From Astragalus membranaceus (lineage: Eukaryota; Streptophyta; Magnoliopsida; Fabales; Fabaceae), in the NCBI GenBank assembly GCA_039519185.1, contig CM076854.1, forward strand, positions 147,918,997 through 147,982,996: a stretch of DNA of 64,000 nt, written 5' to 3'. Shown piece by piece: positions 24,427-34,785 of the stretch. Position 1 is the first letter of the stretch. Each line of letters begins with the position of its first letter. The notes below the pieces were generated by a model. The model was not told the origin of the DNA. It made no database searches and saw only the letters and a program-made list of their open reading frames with translations. The position numbers and the translations under genes were made by a program.

Positions 24427-26253
24427 TTAGCAAACCATGAATACTTCCATTGATTGCTCAATGAAGTCAGAGAAAATGGACATCATGCACATTTGGAATG
24501 TTGCAGGTGCATTACATAGTCCAAAGGGTATTCTTCTAAATGCAAAGGTTCCATAGGGACATGTAAAGGTAGTTTTTTGTTGGTCCTCAGGTTCTATTGC
24601 AATTTGATTGTATCCTGAATAACCATCTAAGAAACAATAAAACTTTTTACCTGCTAACCTATCTAACATTTGGTCAATGAAAGGTAAAGGAAAGTGGGCT
24701 TTCTTTGTGGGCTTATTGAGTTTTCTATAGTCCATACATATTTTCCAACCTGTAACAGTTCTTGTAGGTATTAACTCATTGTTTTCATTGGCTATTACTG
24801 TTACACTCCCCTTCTTTGGAACACACTGTACAGGGCTTACCCATGCACTATCTGATATGGGGTATATGATTCCAGCATCTAGCCACTTAATGATTTCCTT
24901 CTTTACAACCTCTTTCATTATAGGATTTAGCCTTCTTTGCCCTTCTATATATTTTTTAGAATTATCTTCTGAAATTATCCTATGCATGCATATAGAAGGG
25001 CTAATTCCTTTTATGTCTGCCATTTGCCAGCCTATAGCTTTTGTATGCTTTCTTAAGGTACAAATGAGATCATGCTCCTGCTCTATTGACAAGTCAGAGG
25101 CAATGATCACTGGAAGTGCATCATCTTCCCCTAAGAAAGCATATTTCAAATGTTTGGCCAGTTTTTTTAATTCTAATTTTGGAGGTTGTTCAATTGAGGG
25201 TAAATTCTTTTTAAAGTTAGGGTCTTCTAAATTAAGAGATTCAAAAGTTCTAGACCATACCTTTTGTGCTGGTGCTTCTCTTGGCAGAATGTCTTTTTCC
25301 AAGATTTCTTCTTCAGGTGGTGCAGCTGCATCGGGTGCAAGTGCACTGGTAACATAATCATACTGCTTATGGAATTGCTTCTGCACCAGATGGTCAAGAG
25401 AAATGATTGCTGAACATTCTTCACTCTCCTCTGCAGGATACTTCAGAGCATTCATCACATTGAATTTCACTTCTTGATCATTCACTCTCATGGTTAGTTC
25501 TCCCTTCTGTACATCAATTAGGGCTTTCCCAGTTGCTAAGAATGGTCTTCCAAGAATGACTGGTACTTCCTTATCTGCATCAAAATCAAGAATAACAAAA
25601 TCTGCTGGAAATACAAATTTGTCAACTTTAACCAGAATATCTTCAATAATTCCCTCTGGATAAGCTATTGATCTATCAGCAAGTTGAAGTGTTAATGTTG
25701 TAGGTCTAGCACTTCCAATTCCAAGTTGTGTAAATATGGATTTAGGCATTAAGTTGATACTTGCACCTAAATCACATAATGCACGACCTGTATAAGATTT
25801 TCCTATTGAGAATGGAACTGTAAAACTGCCAGGATCCTTTAGTTTTCTTGGTATTTTGCTTTGCAAAATCAGACTACATTCTTTGGACATAGCAACTGTT
25901 TCAAAATCCCTTAATCTTATTCTTTTTGAAAGCACATCTTTCATAAATTTAGCATAATTAGGCATTTGTTCAAGTGCTTCAACTAAAGGAACATTGATAT
26001 GTAACTGTTTTAAAACATCTAAAAACTTACTGAATTGCTTCTCCTCATGTGCTTTTTTTAACCTTTGAGGAAAAGGAGGAGTAGGGTATTCCGGGACTAA
26101 CCTTGGAGTTGGAACCTCATGAGATGGAGATGCATCAGGTGCTTCTGCATCTTGAGTATTTTTTTCATTTTTATTTTTTTCTCCCTTACCTGTACCTTCA
26201 ATCTCTCGTGGTTTTGAAAGATCTTTTCCATTCCTTAAAGAAATGGCCTTCAC
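24427..26253 (-). pseudogene. Athila-2 gag tail, protease and truncated reverse transcriptase
   Basis: A continuous frame of 608 codons. It has the gag tail (KAISLRNGKDL), protease with ALCDLGASINLMP near 25760, the linker, and reverse transcriptase with DSAWVSPVQCVPKKG, FLDGYSGYNQI and CPYGTFAFRRIPFGLCNAPATF. It stops abruptly at MEVFM, exactly where the catalytic FMDD should follow, because a deletion joins this point to integrase-side sequence at 24435-24438. The rest of reverse transcriptase and all RNase H are missing. Acidic/Ala-rich inserts at 25317-25350 and 26127-26150 are encoded by the family motif. Confidence 0.9.
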
Positions 26254-27699
26254 TTGTTCCTTACCTGGCCTGTGGGCTGTGGTGGCTTCTGTATTTTATG
26301 GTAGTGTACCTGTTGGGCTTTGATACAAAGCTGTAGCCAATTGTCCCACTTGATTCTCCAAATTCTTTATAGATGCATCTTGTGCTTGCCTAAGGAGTTA
26401 TCATTGGCAGGTGTTTGTTGTCTTTGGTAATTCTGAGATTGGAATCCTGGTGGTGTAGCTGGTGCAGATGTATTAGGTGCAGATGCACCAGTATTGTTCC
26501 ATCTGAAATTTGGGTGGTTCTTCCAGCCAGGGTTATAGGTGTTAGAATAAGGGTTGTTATTCCTAGTGTATCCTACATAATTGACAGAGACAATGCTGCT
26601 AGGACATTCTTCATACAAATGACCTCCTCCACAATACACACAAGATGTATCACTTGGGGGGCTTGTTCTATGGCTGCTGCAGTGTTTTCTGTTGGTGCAG
26701 CTGCACTAGGTGCAGGTGCACTGGTTGAAGTGAAGTTTTTAAACATGTTTGTCAGTGAGGCTAACTGAGCAGATAGGGCTGATACATCACTAATTTCATG
26801 TACCCCTGATGGTCTCTTTTGGGTACTCACCCTCTCAGTAGGCCAACTAGAACTGTTTGTTGCAATTCTATCAATCAATTCACATGCTTCATTATAAGAC
26901 AAGTTTAATAACACACCCCCAGATGATGCATCAAGCATTATTCTGGTTTGGGGTTCTAAACCATTATAAAAAGTTTCCATTTGAATAATGACAGGTAGAC
27001 CATGATGTGGACATTTTCTTAAAAGTTCTTTCCATCTTTCCCATGCTTCAAACAATGATTCAGATTCTTTTTGTCTAAAAGATGTAATATCATTTCTCAT
27101 TCTGGCATTTTTGATGGGTGGAAAATATTTTACTAAAAACTTTTCAGTCATTTCATTCCATGAATGAATAGAATTAGGCTCCATTGAATTCAACCAAGAT
27201 TTAGCCTTATCTTTCAAAGAATATGGAAATAGCTGAAGTCTAAATGCATCTTCACTAACACCGGGAAGAATAAAGTTACTACATACTTCTAAAAATTGTT
27301 TTAAATGCTCATGGGGATCCTCATGGATGGATCCACCAAATTGACCAATTGTTTGTAGAATTTGGAACATCATGGGTTTAAATTCAAAATGCACAGCATC
27401 AATATGAGGTCTTGCTCATGGGGATCCTCATGGATGGGTCTATTTCTATCATTAATCATACCTATTGGGCCCATGTTGATGAATTGATTTCTGTGATCAT
27501 CCTCAGGTTCATGATGAGTGCTTGGGCCACCTCTGACTGATCCTCCACTTGAACCTGGTCTAGATCCCTCTTCTTCATTTTGATGAGACATAGTGACTCT
27601 GCAGCTTTGAACTCTTTGTTTCTTGAGTCTCAGCAACTTTCTAAACCTTCTCTCTATCTTAGGATCTAATGCAAATTCTAGTGATCTGACCTTGTGCAT
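26254..27699 (-). pseudogene. Athila-2 gag
   Basis: It starts MHKVRSLEFALDPKIERRFRK, the Athila gag signature. It continues through the capsid-like part (LQLFPYSLKDKAKSWL, EKFLVKYFPP) to the knuckle YCGGGHLYEEC near 26610. Frame changes occur near 27420, where a 25-bp duplicate replaces normal sequence, and near 26640 at the knuckle. Stops occur in the Ala/Pro-rich tail. It parallels Athila-1 gag domain for domain. Confidence 0.85.
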
Positions 27700-27784
27700 A
27701 AACTAGTGCATCTGCACTAAGAAACAAACTACCAGAATAATAAAACAATAATTTATAAATCTAAACAACAAAAATTAATGGCAA

Positions 27785-27802
27785 TCCCCGGCAACGGTGC
27801 CA
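27785..27802 (-). other. Athila-2 primer-binding site (tRNA-Asp)
   Basis: The minus strand reads TGGCACCGTTGCCGGGGA, complementary to the plant tRNA-Asp 3' end with one mismatch. It lies six bases from the 5' LTR. Confidence 0.85.
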
Positions 27803-27808
27803 AAAACT

Positions 27809-29455
27809 TGGTGTGTGAAAATATGTGCAAGTATACACAGTCACAAACAAGTAATATAGTGATGAGAAAGGTCGAACCCACAGGGATTGGTTAAACTTTT
27901 GTATGTTTAGAAAGCATATAAATTAGTGCTACTACACTACTCACAATTTTTGGGGTTTTAATGTCAAGTGAAAACAGAATGCAAATATGTAAAAGAATAT
28001 GAAGGAAACCAGTTGAGAATGATAGTTGAGATGTCTTCACTAAATAATTCACTTTTGAGAGTTTTGTGCTTTTATGTGGTGCAAATGCACCAAGGTGTAG
28101 ATGCATTGAGTGCAGCTGCATGAGTATCTGCCTTTCAGCTACTTTCTTCAGAGTTTCGTTACAAGCTTCCTATGTCTAGGCGTGCTAAATAAGTTTACTC
28201 CTGCCTTTGAAGTGCCCACGGTTTCACCCTAAGCACTATGCTATCCTGTGTCTAGGACTTAACATGGTTTTAACAAAGTTTTCTTTATTACACAAGTTAA
28301 CAAAGCCTTCATTAAAACACCCACCCTTATTAGTCTTGATTTCTAGTTATAAACCATGTTTGTGAATATAACTCTACTTATTCTAAGCGATCAACCTCAC
28401 AATAAGATGGATATAGTATAACACAAGACCCAAAATACATGCAACACTTAAAGGCACAATAACTTACTCAAAAGCTCATTATAAAGTTAGAACATCTCAA
28501 CCAAAAAAGGTTTAGCTCATAATATGCATTGCAAGGCAAAGATAGATGAATAAAACATATTAATATAAATGAAAGTACAAGAGACATCAATAGGGTAGAG
28601 ATTACACTGATTGAAGTACTCTTGCATAAATTTGCCCAGCAGTGTAGAAGCACTGACTTCCTGGTGCAGTTGCACCTAACTAAGTTGATGAAGAAGTGAA
28701 GGAAGAAGTCGTCGGTTCCTTCCTTACCTTCTTGCCAACTAACTACCACTAAAACTATAAAATAAAATATAATAAAGGAAACTACTAAATTATATGTGAA
28801 TTGCTTATGAGTGAGATGTTTTCAAATGAGAAGTGGAAGCCTTTATATAGCCTTGGAGGTTTCCTTCAAGTGAGGGTTTGCTTGGAGATCAAGCTGACCA
28901 AAGGTGGCTTAACCATGGTTACTTTTCAGAGATTTGATTGAGAAGATTGAGTCTAAAGGGGAGGTCCAATTGTAGAAAGCCATGTGTTCTAAATGCGTAG
29001 CCTTTTATGATGATTTTCCATTGTGGGCGCCTCCTCTTGCATGTTGGCATGTGCCTCCATGTGACTTATGACTAAGCATGATGTCATAGAAAAGTTTATG
29101 CATTGGTATGAATTGAGGTGCTTCCAAGGTGGGGTTAAATCTGCCTTCAGCGCAAGATGGTGCAGATGCACCTAAGTGCAGTTGCACTGCTGTAAGTGTA
29201 GTTTAGTGCAGATGCATTGCTGTTTCCCTGGTGTATTTGCACCTAACTGCAAGTGCACTGAACAAACATCTCAAACATACCAATATATATATATATATAT
29301 ATATATAAGATGCTTAAATCATTACATAATCCTCTTTGAAACATAGAATGTTGTTATCTTACTCATACTACTATATTTAACAGATATTATATTTGGTTTC
29401 AAGCAATTAGTTATGTTTAGATGCATAAATAGCTCTATATAAAATAGAGTTATCA
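27809..29455 (-). mobile_element. Athila-2 5' LTR
   Basis: The LTR is 1647 bp, with the same ends as the 3' copy at 14540-16177. It retains 46 bp (near 28607-28653) missing from the 3' copy and has a shorter AT run. Open frames inside it are chance products shared by both LTRs. Confidence 0.9.
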
Positions 29456-29985
29456 GCAAGCGATCTCTAAGTATTTGGATACCCAAGACAAAGGAAGTGT
29501 CCCCAAGATCTTTCATCTCGAAATTCCTCGTGAGAAATCTCTTAGTTTCGGGCAATAAGCCTATATCATTGCTTGCCAATAGGATATCATCAACATATAA
29601 CACCAAAAAGATAAATTTACTCCCACTGAACTTTTGGTATACGCAATCATCAACTGCATTAGTCTCAAAACCATAAGAGGTAATGACCTGATGAAATTTG
29701 TAATACCACTGACGAGAAGCCTGTTTAAGGCCATAAATGGATTTCTTAAGTTTGCATACCATAGACTTTGGTTCACCTGAAACAAAGTTTTCTGGTTGCA
29801 CCATATAAATTGTTTCGTCAATGTTTCCTTTTAGAAACGCAATCGTTACATCCATTTGATGCATCTCTAAGTCAAAATAAGCGACTAGTGCCATAATAAT
29901 CCTGAGAGAGTCTTTCGATGAAACTGGAGAGAAAGTCTCTTTGTAATCAATGCCTTCCTTCTGAGTGAAGCCTTTGGCGACAAGA
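29456..29985 (-). pseudogene. Ty1/copia reverse transcriptase core
   Basis: The minus strand encodes AKGFTQKEGIDYKETFSPV, MDVTIAFLKGNIDE, YGLKQASRQWYYKF and the catalytic YVDDILLAS, then GLLPETKRFL and MKDLGDTSFVLGI. This is a continuous, well-preserved core. It is bounded left by Athila-2 and right by Athila-3, whose CAAGA duplication (29981-29985 and 36146-36150) splits the KARLV/AKGF junction. Confidence 0.92.
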
Positions 29986-31331
29986 TGTTGTGCGAAAAGT
30001 AGTTTGTGTAAGTGTACACAATTGCAACAAGTAATAGAGTGATAAGTAAAGATCGTTCCCACGGAGATTGTTGAGTTTACTTTTATATTTAAGTTAGTAG
30101 TTTAAGCTAGTGAGAAAAACAAGTAACAAAATAGTAAAATCAAGTTTTTAGTCATGATGATAAAAAGTATTGTGTGAAAACAATAAAGAAAGTTCAAGAG
30201 TTGATAAAGTGAGTTAGACTGCTCTTTGCTAAGTAATTTCTCTGTAGTGAAGTGCTATAACGTTAGACGCTATAGCGTTAAGTGCTGTAGCATATGATTT
30301 TGTGCCTTTCGGTCACTGACGTCAGAGTTTTGTTACAAGACTCCTATGTCTAGGTTCTAAATAAGTCCACCCCTGTATAATGAGGAACCCACAGTATTCA
30401 CCTTATGAACTATTGCTCCCCTATGTCTAGAGTTAAGCACAAGTTGTCTAAATATCTTTAAACAACCTTTCATTCATATCAATCTTTGAGTTAGAATCGT
30501 AGACCATGTCTGTACCTACGAATGTACCCATTTCAGTTGGTCAATCCCAAAACGAGTTTGAAAGCATTAAAGCACAAAGATTGAAACACAAACATCATAA
30601 CATTATATTAACAATACTAAAGAGTCATTACAAAGCTTAAAACAATCTAACTACTAAGTGTTTAGCTCATGATGAACATCATCAACACAATACAAACCAA
30701 AAAGCTCATATTACCGAAAATGACAAGAAGAAGCAAGGTTGCAAAAGATGCACGTAGTGGCCTCCTTCTCATGTGACGGGTCGCTGACGCTACAGCACAG
30801 CTTCACAGCGCTGGAAATGATGATCTTCTCTTGAAAAATAAAAGCTTGTAGTGTAGAATTAATGGAGGAGAAGGGTGTCAAATTTTTCTCTCCAATTCTA
30901 TAATGTGTGGAAGAAGAAGTTAGATATTATCCTAATCTCATAAAGTAGCTTTTCAAAAAGGTGACAATGACACTTCTCATCATTTAAAAACAATCTATCA
31001 CTAGAAATGCGCCATGTGCCCAAACATTCCACTTGGAAGTGTCCGTGTCAGGCTTTAAGCAGAGGATTATCACGATGACTCATCAAACAGTAGTATGCTC
31101 CAATATTGCCCAGCTGTCCCACCGCCATATAGCGCTATAGCGCTTACCGCTGCAGCACTTAACAGAAACATTAAAATACTCACAAATGTGTCAAATGATA
31201 ACAAATTATCTCCTAACCCTTCTTTTACACTTCTTAACACATATTTACATATTTAACCACATAATTACTTAAGAACTCACATTAACTTAAGTCTAAAGAA
31301 TATAAATAACTCATATAAATATGAGTTATCA
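29986..31331 (-). mobile_element. Athila-3 3' LTR
   Basis: The LTR is 1346 bp and matches 34786-36145 with small indels. Family motif clusters (GCTATAGCG type) lie at 30245-30290, 30781-30815 and 31128-31165. Confidence 0.9.
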
Positions 31332-31344
31332 CACCCCCAAACTT
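31332..31344 (-). other. Athila-3 polypurine tract
   Basis: AAGTTTGGGGGTG on the minus strand, adjoining the 3' LTR and identical to the tract of Athila-2. Confidence 0.8.
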
Positions 31345-32726
31345 AAACCATTGCTTGTCCTCAAGTAATGACACTTGATAAAGATAACAACTTAATAAAA
31401 ACAGAATAACAACTGAATATCAAGACCAAACTAGTTGCACCTTTAAATCAAACAGATTTTCAAAAATCTCTCTCATTAGGCCAAACTTTCAGATTCACAT
31501 CCAACACACACACGTCATTGCTTTTCACAACATATAGAATTATTACTGCTCAATTGTGAGTGTGTGACTCCTAGGCTTAGTTTAGCTCCTAGCTAGTTTC
31601 AACATTTCTCCTAGCCTTGGAAAGAGTGGTCTTCTTTTGGTTTAGCCAAATAATTTTTCAAAAAGGAGAGTAGACTAACAACTTCACATAAGACTTGAGG
31701 GGCTTCAAAGCACAACAAAGGGCTTGATTAGGCTTTAGATCTTTGGCCGGTGCACTAACTATTGATTTGGTGATTTCTCAGTGCTATAGCGTTGGATGCT
31801 ATAGCACTGGTAATTTGATGAACAGCTTCAGCTGCAATGCCCTCATTACTGAACTCCTTATTTGCATTTCTTTCTTTTTTTTCTTTTATTTTCTTTCTCT
31901 TTTTTTTTATATGCATTTTTGGAACAGTTCAGCATTTGTTTCGGGCAATTGCAGCTAATTACAATATACATGACCAATTGACAATACATTTGTATACTTT
32001 GTGAGCCTATTGCACTGACCATCATATAATCTTCATATCTAGCCTTAATATAACTGATGCACCCCCAAACTTAGCTTCAAATGCTACTCTCAATTTTTAA
32101 TAAAAACTTGACTAAACCTTGGTTAACCAGGACTAACTTCAGCATCAGATCATCCCTAGCTAACTAGGTTCCTTGCTAAGCCTAGAGTTTGAGTGTAGAA
32201 GCAGCAATAAGACTAGTCATCAATCAAACAAGGCTACACTACACATATACACTTAATCATCATTAAATTTAGCCCAACAAGTACAACTTCTATTACTGAA
32301 AAATTTAAAAAATTGCAACTAATCATGCCTTTTTATTCAAACAAAACATAACATTGACATTTATAAGGTCCTCCCCCCAACTTAAGACCTAGCATTGTCC
32401 CCACTGCTCATGCATGCTAAAGGGAGAGTCCTATGATTAAAACTCAATAGAATTAAAAACAACAGAAATAAAACTCTAAACATACTGTTAGATGCAAGAA
32501 CAGACGCTATAGCGCCTAACAGGTTTATTGAAAACAGGCAAACAACATTTTTTTAAAGAAGGGTTAGAGTACTTGTCTGCTAACCTAGATTTGAGCCTTT
32601 TGCTTGCTCTGGTGGGCACTGTGGTGGCTCTGCTACTGGATGCCTTGGGCTTCTTCTTTGGTGGCTTCTTTTCTCACTTCACAAAATTCACTCCTGCACA
32701 AAAGAAAAATTAAAAACAAAAAATTG
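31345..32726 (-). other. Athila-3 3' untranslated region
   Basis: No gene. T/A-rich, with family motifs at 31779-31805 and 32500-32520. It resembles the Athila-2 3' region in layout. Confidence 0.5.
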
Positions 32727-33038
32727 TTAGTTCAAATCCATGGGTTGCCTCCCAGGAGCGCTTGCTTTAAGAGTCTTCGGCCAGACTAAGTCTTGTTGGT
32801 AGCTATCTTTGGCTAATGGCGGCTCTGGTGTAGGAGAGGGGACCCAATCATTTGCTACAACAAAATTAGGTTCCTCCACAACAGATTTAGGCACCCTTGG
32901 CCTCTTTTTGGCCACCATTTTTGTTCTTACAGCTTTCTTTGGTGCTCCAGCAGATGCTGCAGCACTGCCTTCTGATACTGATGCTATAGCACCACATGTG
33001 ACAGCATTTACTCTCTGCACTTTAGTTTCCAATAGCAT
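32727..33038 (-). pseudogene. short ORF in the third-ORF position of Athila-3
   Basis: 103 codons starting MLLETKVQRVNAV, Lys/Arg- and Ala-rich, with KKRPRVPKS. It lies where Athila-2 has its third ORF and its Ala-rich part is encoded by family motifs (32949-32990). Its final codons run into a copy of the GGGAGGCAACCCA block. It is probably a remnant; no function is recognised. Confidence 0.4.
32741..32775 (-). promoter_or_regulatory. conserved Athila motif, copy 2
   Basis: TGGGTTGCCTCCCA, AGCGCTT, TTTAAGAGTC as at 21606, with changes at the two variable bases. Confidence 0.6.
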
Positions 33039-33570
33039 TGGTGGTTGCTCTGTGGCAACTTGAGTTTTGGGTGGATTTTTCTTCTATGAGACTGAGATGA
33101 TTTTTGTTTTGGCGAGGGAAGTTTCTTAGGAGATGAGGAGTTGTGTAGAGTGGGTTGTTTTGGAAATGAGGAAGGTATTTGAATAAGGTTTGATGGTTTG
33201 GCTTGAGGTAAGGATAGATTAATGGCTGGAAGGTGTTATAGGTGGAGGGGATGGTTCTTTGGTTGGTGATGGTTTAGGTGAAGGTGTGGTGGAAAGGTTT
33301 TGGGTGGGTTGTGTGATTTGATGCAAAATAGGGGATACTTCCTTACTTCCCTCTTCTTTCTTATTATGTTCTCCTTCATCTTTCTCATCATCTTCTTTTT
33401 AACTATTTTAACCACATTCTCAACACCTCAGCTACGAGTGCTATAGCACATGGTGCTACAGCATCAAAAATCTGCATAATTGACAGCACATACATACCAC
33501 AAGTCTTCTTATTCATACCTGTAATAGTAAAAACAAAAACACGCAGAAAACATAATTAGTCCTAAAAATC

Positions 33571-33605
33571 TGGGTTGCCTCCCAGTAGCGCTTAGTTTAA
33601 GAGTC
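33571..33605 (-). promoter_or_regulatory. conserved Athila motif, copy 3
   Basis: Same block as 21606-21640, here about 31 bases beyond the stop of the 320-codon ORF. That is the same placement it has after integrase in Athila-2. Confidence 0.6.
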
Positions 33606-33635
33606 CTTAGCTAGACTTGACATTCAAAACCCAAG

Positions 33636-34598
33636 TTAGGGTGGATAATAGGACAAGAAGAAAATATCATCCTTCCGCTTTCTCTTTTTGGCCAGAAATC
33701 CCATGTATTTGGTATAGGGCAGCAAGTGTACCCATGCCCCAACCAATAAGCATTTGGGATAGGAATTCCCCCTCTCTTGAAAAAATTGAAGCTCAATTTG
33801 CGGAGGACTATTTTCTTTCATTACCAAGGATTGAGTCTCAATTGTCACGTGACTCTTTTCATACCTCAACCTTGGTTCTTCTTCTTTGTCACTATTTTTG
33901 AATTTTTCTTTTTCTACAACTACCCAACTTTTTTGTTTTTCTACCACTATTTCCACATGATCACATTCAAGTTCATACTCTACACTCTCTTTTTCTTCCT
34001 CTTGCTCAACCAACTCAGTAGATTCAATGGACTGAGCAAAAATTTCTTTAAAATCAGAGTTGCCCAAATGATAACATTCATCTTCAAACTCTACACTTTT
34101 TTCTTTCTTTTGCTCAACCACCTCTTCAATACAACTCTCTTCTTTTAGATGCTCTATTATAGTGTTAAAGTGAGCCTCTATATTCTTACACGAAGCTTCA
34201 AAGTTGTCACGCTCCACCTTCATATATTCAATGGAATGAGCTAAGAGTTCATTGAAATTATCTTCCTTTTGCTCAACCACCTCTTCAATACAACTCTCTT
34301 CCATATTCTTGCATGACACTTGAAAGTTGCCTCTATCCACTTTGATATCCTCAAGGAATTGAGCTAAGAGTTCTTTTAAATCAGAGTTGTCCTCATGTAA
34401 TCCTTCAGTTTGAGCATGAGAACATGAATCTCGCTCACACACAACATTTTCCATGCCATAATCCATATTTTGGGTTGTCATGGGCATGAAATTTGTCTCA
34501 TAACAGCCCCTTTCATGTTCACTCCCATGGAAATCATAGTTGAAAAATTGTTTTTGAGAATTCCTTGCTTGCATGGAGTAAAAATTCAAATGGTCCAT
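33636..34598 (-). CDS. repetitive acidic protein of unknown function occupying the gag-pol slot of Athila-3
   Basis: 320 residues starting MDHLNFYSMQARNSQ, uninterrupted. The N-terminus is Asn/Gln/Phe-rich. From about residue 70 there are two to three imperfect repeats of about 45-55 residues built on ELLA.SIEYMKV.R.NFE.SCKN and ESCIEEVVEQK, likely helical or coiled coil. A Lys/Glu-rich stretch and a basic tail (AKKRKRKDD) follow. There is no zinc knuckle, protease or polymerase motif. I do not recognise it as gag. It begins shortly after the primer site and ends 31 bases before the conserved post-pol motif. That it is translated is inferred only from its integrity. Confidence 0.6.
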   Translation of the reverse strand: MDHLNFYSMQARNSQKQFFNYDFHGSEHERGCYETNFMPMTTQNMDYGMENVVCERDSCSHAQTEGLHEDNSDLKELLAQFLEDIKVDRGNFQVSCKNMEESCIEEVVEQKEDNFNELLAHSIEYMKVERDNFEASCKNIEAHFNTIIEHLKEESCIEEVVEQKKEKSVEFEDECYHLGNSDFKEIFAQSIESTELVEQEEEKESVEYELECDHVEIVVEKQKSWVVVEKEKFKNSDKEEEPRLRYEKSHVTIETQSLVMKENSPPQIELQFFQERGNSYPKCLLVGAWVHLLPYTKYMGFLAKKRKRKDDIFFLSYYPP

Positions 34599-34761
34599 GG
34601 CATAAAGTGGATTTTTTTTTCACAAATAACAACAAAGAGAAACACACTACAAACACAAAACACAATAATAAAAAAATTTGCTGGAAAAACAGAACATGCT
34701 AAATAAAATAATCTAAACTAACTAAACTTACTAACTAAACAATAGAAATTAACTTTCACAA

Positions 34762-34779
34762 TCCCCGGCAACGGCGCCA
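34762..34779 (-). other. Athila-3 primer-binding site (tRNA-Asp)
   Basis: TGGCGCCGTTGCCGGGGA on the minus strand, an 18-base perfect complement of the plant tRNA-Asp 3' end including CCA. Confidence 0.92.
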
Positions 34780-34785
34780 AAAACT

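Larger units (their letters stand above)
21665..24461 (-). pseudogene. Athila-2 integrase, split by a solo LTR
   Basis: The integrase reads from 24461. It has the zinc-binding part (CDKCQRAGNISEKHEMP), the core (MDFMGPFPPSF, DYVSKWVEA, YHPQTSGQAELSNREIK) and the C-terminal KTKAWHDKRIQRRE and FPGKLKSRWSG segments. A frameshift with a small deletion lies near 24060. After SRWSG a copia solo LTR (21825-23321) intervenes, and the frame resumes as LFKLVKIYPHGAVDLYD. It ends at the stop 21665-21667. Collapsing the 5-bp duplication restores the codon phase exactly. Confidence 0.88.
14540..29455 (-). mobile_element. Athila-type Ty3/gypsy retrotransposon (Athila-2), both LTRs, with two solo-LTR insertions
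   Basis: The element has a 5' LTR (27809-29455), tRNA-Asp primer site, gag, protease, reverse transcriptase, integrase, a third ORF, polypurine tract and 3' LTR (14540-16177). The flanking duplication is GCGAG (14535-14539) and GCAAG (29456-29460): 5 bp with one change. Collapsing it restores the copia frame. Without its two insertions it is about 12 kb, normal for Athila. A deletion removes the reverse-transcriptase active site and RNase H, and several frameshifts are present, so it is not autonomous. Confidence 0.9.
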
